This document shows, one piece after another, positions 62,214 to 64,000 of a stretch of DNA of 64,000 nucleotides. A program made the translations under genes and the position numbers. The first letter of the stretch is position 1. Each line of letters opens with the position of its first letter. The notes beneath the pieces were generated by a model. It was not told where the DNA came from. It ran no database searches and saw only the letters and a program-made list of their open reading frames with translations. The DNA comes from Marisediminicola antarctica (GTDB lineage Bacteria; Actinomycetota; Actinomycetes; Actinomycetales; Microbacteriaceae): contig NZ_CP017146.1 of assembly GCF_009930795.1 (NCBI RefSeq), positions 2,294,001-2,358,000 on the forward strand. Direction: 5' to 3'.

Positions 62214-62344
62214 GCGTCGACCGTAGTCGAGACCCGCGGACGATCGTGAGGGCCTTGACTGGCGATCAGGCTGCACCCGAATGACCCGCGGGACCAGTGG
62301 ATGTGAAGATGGATACATCGCCTCTAGACAGTAAGGACCTCCAG

Positions 62345-62836
62345 ATGACCATCACCGATGAACTACTCCGCAACAACGAGCAGTACGCCGCCCAGTTCTC
62401 TGGCCCGCTGCCATTGCCGCCGAGCCGACACCTCGCCGTGCTGGCCTGCATGGATGCCCGGATCGACGTCTACCGGGCACTGGGGTTGAACGAGGGCGAG
62501 TCGCACGTCATCCGCAACGCTGGCGGTGTCGTGACGGAAGACGGTATCCGCTCGCTCGCGATCAGCCAGCGGCTGCTCGGAACCGAGGAGATCATCCTCA
62601 TCCACCACACCGACTGCGGCATGCTCACTTTCACCGATGACGGGTTCAAGCAGAGCATCCAGGACGAGGTCGGAATTCGCCCCCCGTGGGCCGCCGAGTC
62701 GTTTCCCGATCCGTTCGACGACGTGACGCAGTCGATCAACCGGATCATGGCGAGCCCGTTCATTCCTCAGAAGGGTTCCGTGCGCGGATTCGTCTTCGAT
62801 GTCGCCACGGGCAAGCTCATCGAGGTGACTGTCTAG
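62345..62836 (+). CDS. can: Beta-carbonic anhydrase
   Basis: A 163-aa zinc enzyme interconverting CO2 and bicarbonate. Zinc ligands Cys35 (ACMDAR, with Asp37-Arg39), His88 and Cys91 (HHTDCG) match the positions of the mycobacterial 163-aa enzyme Rv1284 (canA). AAGGA precedes ATG 62345; ATG 62297 is a less likely upstream start. Confidence 0.94.
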   Translation: MTITDELLRNNEQYAAQFSGPLPLPPSRHLAVLACMDARIDVYRALGLNEGESHVIRNAGGVVTEDGIRSLAISQRLLGTEEIILIHHTDCGMLTFTDDGFKQSIQDEVGIRPPWAAESFPDPFDDVTQSINRIMASPFIPQKGSVRGFVFDVATGKLIEVTV

Positions 62837-62893
62837 CTGGCATGGGGCGGATTCACTGCCTCGACCGGTGGGACGCGGCGTAGGTTTGCTGGG

Positions 62894-64000
62894 GTGACGA
62901 TACCTACCCCGGCAACGGTCGGCGAGCTCCGCGCCTCGGGCCATGTGCAGAAGACCCTCCGCGTCGAGATTCGCGACAATCTCCTGGCCGCCCTGCGCGA
63001 GGGCCGCGATCCGTGGCCCGGCCTGCACGGGCTCGACTCCACCGTCATCCCACAGCTCGAGCGTGCACTCATCGCCGGTCACGACATCGTGCTGCTGGGC
63101 GAGAGGGGACAGGGCAAGACCCGCCTGTTGCGCACGATGGTCGGTCTGCTCGACGAGTGGTCTCCGGTGATCGCGGGGTCCGAGCTCGGCGAGCATCCGT
63201 TCGACCCCATCACGGTGACGAGCCGTCGCCGCGCCGCCGAGCTGGGCGACGATCTGCCGGTCGCCTGGCGTGGACGCGACGAGCGTTATTCCGAGAAGCT
63301 CGCCACCCCCGACACAAGCGTCGCCGACCTGATCGGCGACGTCGACCCGATGAAGGTCGCCGAGGGCCGCAGCCTCGGCGACCCCGAGACGATTCACTTC
63401 GGCCTCATTCCGCGCAGCCACCGGGGGATCGTGGCCATCAACGAGCTGCCCGACCTCGCCGAGCGCATTCAGGTCGCGATGCTCAACGTGATGGAGGAGC
63501 GCGACATCCAGATCCGCGGCTACGTACTGCGACTCCCTTTGGACGTGCTGGTGCTGGCCACCGCCAACCCGGAGGACTACACGAACCGGGGTCGCATAAT
63601 CACCCCTCTGAAAGACCGCTTCGGCGCCGAGATCCGCACCCACTATCCGACCGAGCTGGTCGACGAAATCGCCATCATCGGGCAGGAGTCCGACCTCGTC
63701 GCCGACGTTCCCGACTACCTCGTCGAGATCCTCGCCCGCTTCACCCGTGCCTTGCGCGGCTCGAGCGCGGTCGACCAGCGCAGTGGAGTCAGCGCCCGCT
63801 TCGCGATCGCCGGCGCCGAGACCATCGCTGCGGCCGCCATACACCGCGCCACCCGCCAGGGTGAGACGGATGCCGTGGCCCGCCCGGTCGATCTCGAGAC
63901 GGCCGTCGACGTGCTCGGCGGCAAGATCGAGTTCGAATCGTCCGAGGAGGGGCGGGAGGACGAAATTCTCGACCACCTGCTGCGTACCGCGACGGCCGAG
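62894..64000 (+). CDS. AAA+ ATPase of the magnesium-chelatase ChlI/MoxR type (cut by window edge)
   Basis: From GTG 62894 the frame stays open to 64000 (369 codons). Seen are VLLGERGQGKTRLLRTM (Walker A), GIVAINELPDLAERIQ (Walker B region), VMEERDIQIRGY and VLATANPEDYTNRGRI. This is the ChlI-like chaperone ATPase class; partners are often VWA-domain proteins, possibly beyond the right edge. C-terminus missing. Confidence 0.85.
   Translation, partial: MTIPTPATVGELRASGHVQKTLRVEIRDNLLAALREGRDPWPGLHGLDSTVIPQLERALIAGHDIVLLGERGQGKTRLLRTMVGLLDEWSPVIAGSELGEHPFDPITVTSRRRAAELGDDLPVAWRGRDERYSEKLATPDTSVADLIGDVDPMKVAEGRSLGDPETIHFGLIPRSHRGIVAINELPDLAERIQVAMLNVMEERDIQIRGYVLRLPLDVLVLATANPEDYTNRGRIITPLKDRFGAEIRTHYPTELVDEIAIIGQESDLVADVPDYLVEILARFTRALRGSSAVDQRSGVSARFAIAGAETIAAAAIHRATRQGETDAVARPVDLETAVDVLGGKIEFESSEEGREDEILDHLLRTATAE

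Overview
The window is high-GC, gene-dense DNA with frequent GTG starts and many 4-bp stop/start overlaps. The gene set (GlgC/GlgA pair, TreS, Zn-free L31, ImuA'-ImuB-DnaE2 mutasome, DUF222-HNH relic, CWB2 surface protein, HGD-like small actinobacterial proteins) points to an actinobacterium, most likely a member of the Microbacteriaceae. No rRNA, tRNA, prophage, insertion sequence or CRISPR array was recognised. The placement is inferred from protein families, not from a search.

Layout. 1-9.9 kb: glycogen and trehalose metabolism (glgC cut by the left edge, glgA divergent from it, treS), an ABC ATPase, rpmE2, a 0.7-kb repeat field, a DnaQ-like exonuclease, an alpha/beta hydrolase coupled to a glycosyltransferase, and a histidine phosphatase coupled to a sirtuin. 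10-17.5 kb: SpoU methyltransferase, kinase, penicillin-binding carboxypeptidase, fatty acid desaturase, SGNH hydrolase, GlsB-type membrane protein and a DEAD/DEAH helicase. 17.6-26.5 kb: a large membrane protein whose alpha/beta-hydrolase motifs are split by a membrane domain, then the SOS mutasome operon imuA'-imuB-dnaE2 behind a LexA box, with repeat tracts in both imuA' and imuB. 26.5-35.2 kb: a galactoside-utilisation operon (GH42 beta-galactosidase, two ABC permeases, binding protein, GH36 alpha-galactosidase) divergent from its LacI-type regulator, with two matching operators between them.

35-47 kb: HAD phosphatase, small membrane proteins, an SGNH-like/GAF fusion, two adjacent crcB fluoride-channel genes with an S4 protein, Pr6Pr protein, J-domain/NERD-like fusion, kinase, acylphosphatase, DUF2207 protein, NCS2 purine permease, and an endonuclease/exonuclease/phosphatase. 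47-53 kb: an 82-aa protein divergent from an hsp20 gene across two DosR-like boxes, a broken UbiB/AarF-family kinase, a secreted protein, a broken DUF222-HNH gene and a CWB2-GerMN surface protein. 53-57.5 kb: TetR regulator, zinc alcohol dehydrogenase, NCS1 permease and a coupled 57-aa membrane peptide, divergent from a nitrilase-family amidase. 57.5-59.9 kb: a divergent locus around a CsoR/CstR-type operator (DUF4395, a 130-aa protein and a 52-aa Cys-rich protein one way; thioredoxin, CstR-like repressor and rhodanese the other), which reads as a persulfide/sulfide stress system. The right end has a membrane-anchored hydrolase, a small protein, a beta-carbonic anhydrase and an AAA+ ATPase cut by the edge.

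Two things stand out over the whole window. Three otherwise intact genes (GH36, NCS2 permease, EEP nuclease) have no ATG/GTG/TTG at the expected start but have ATC, ATC and CTG at good Shine-Dalgarno spacing. Three others (ubiB-like, DUF222-HNH, thioredoxin) are frameshifted. Either the sequence has base errors, or these are real decay and non-canonical initiation; raw reads would decide.
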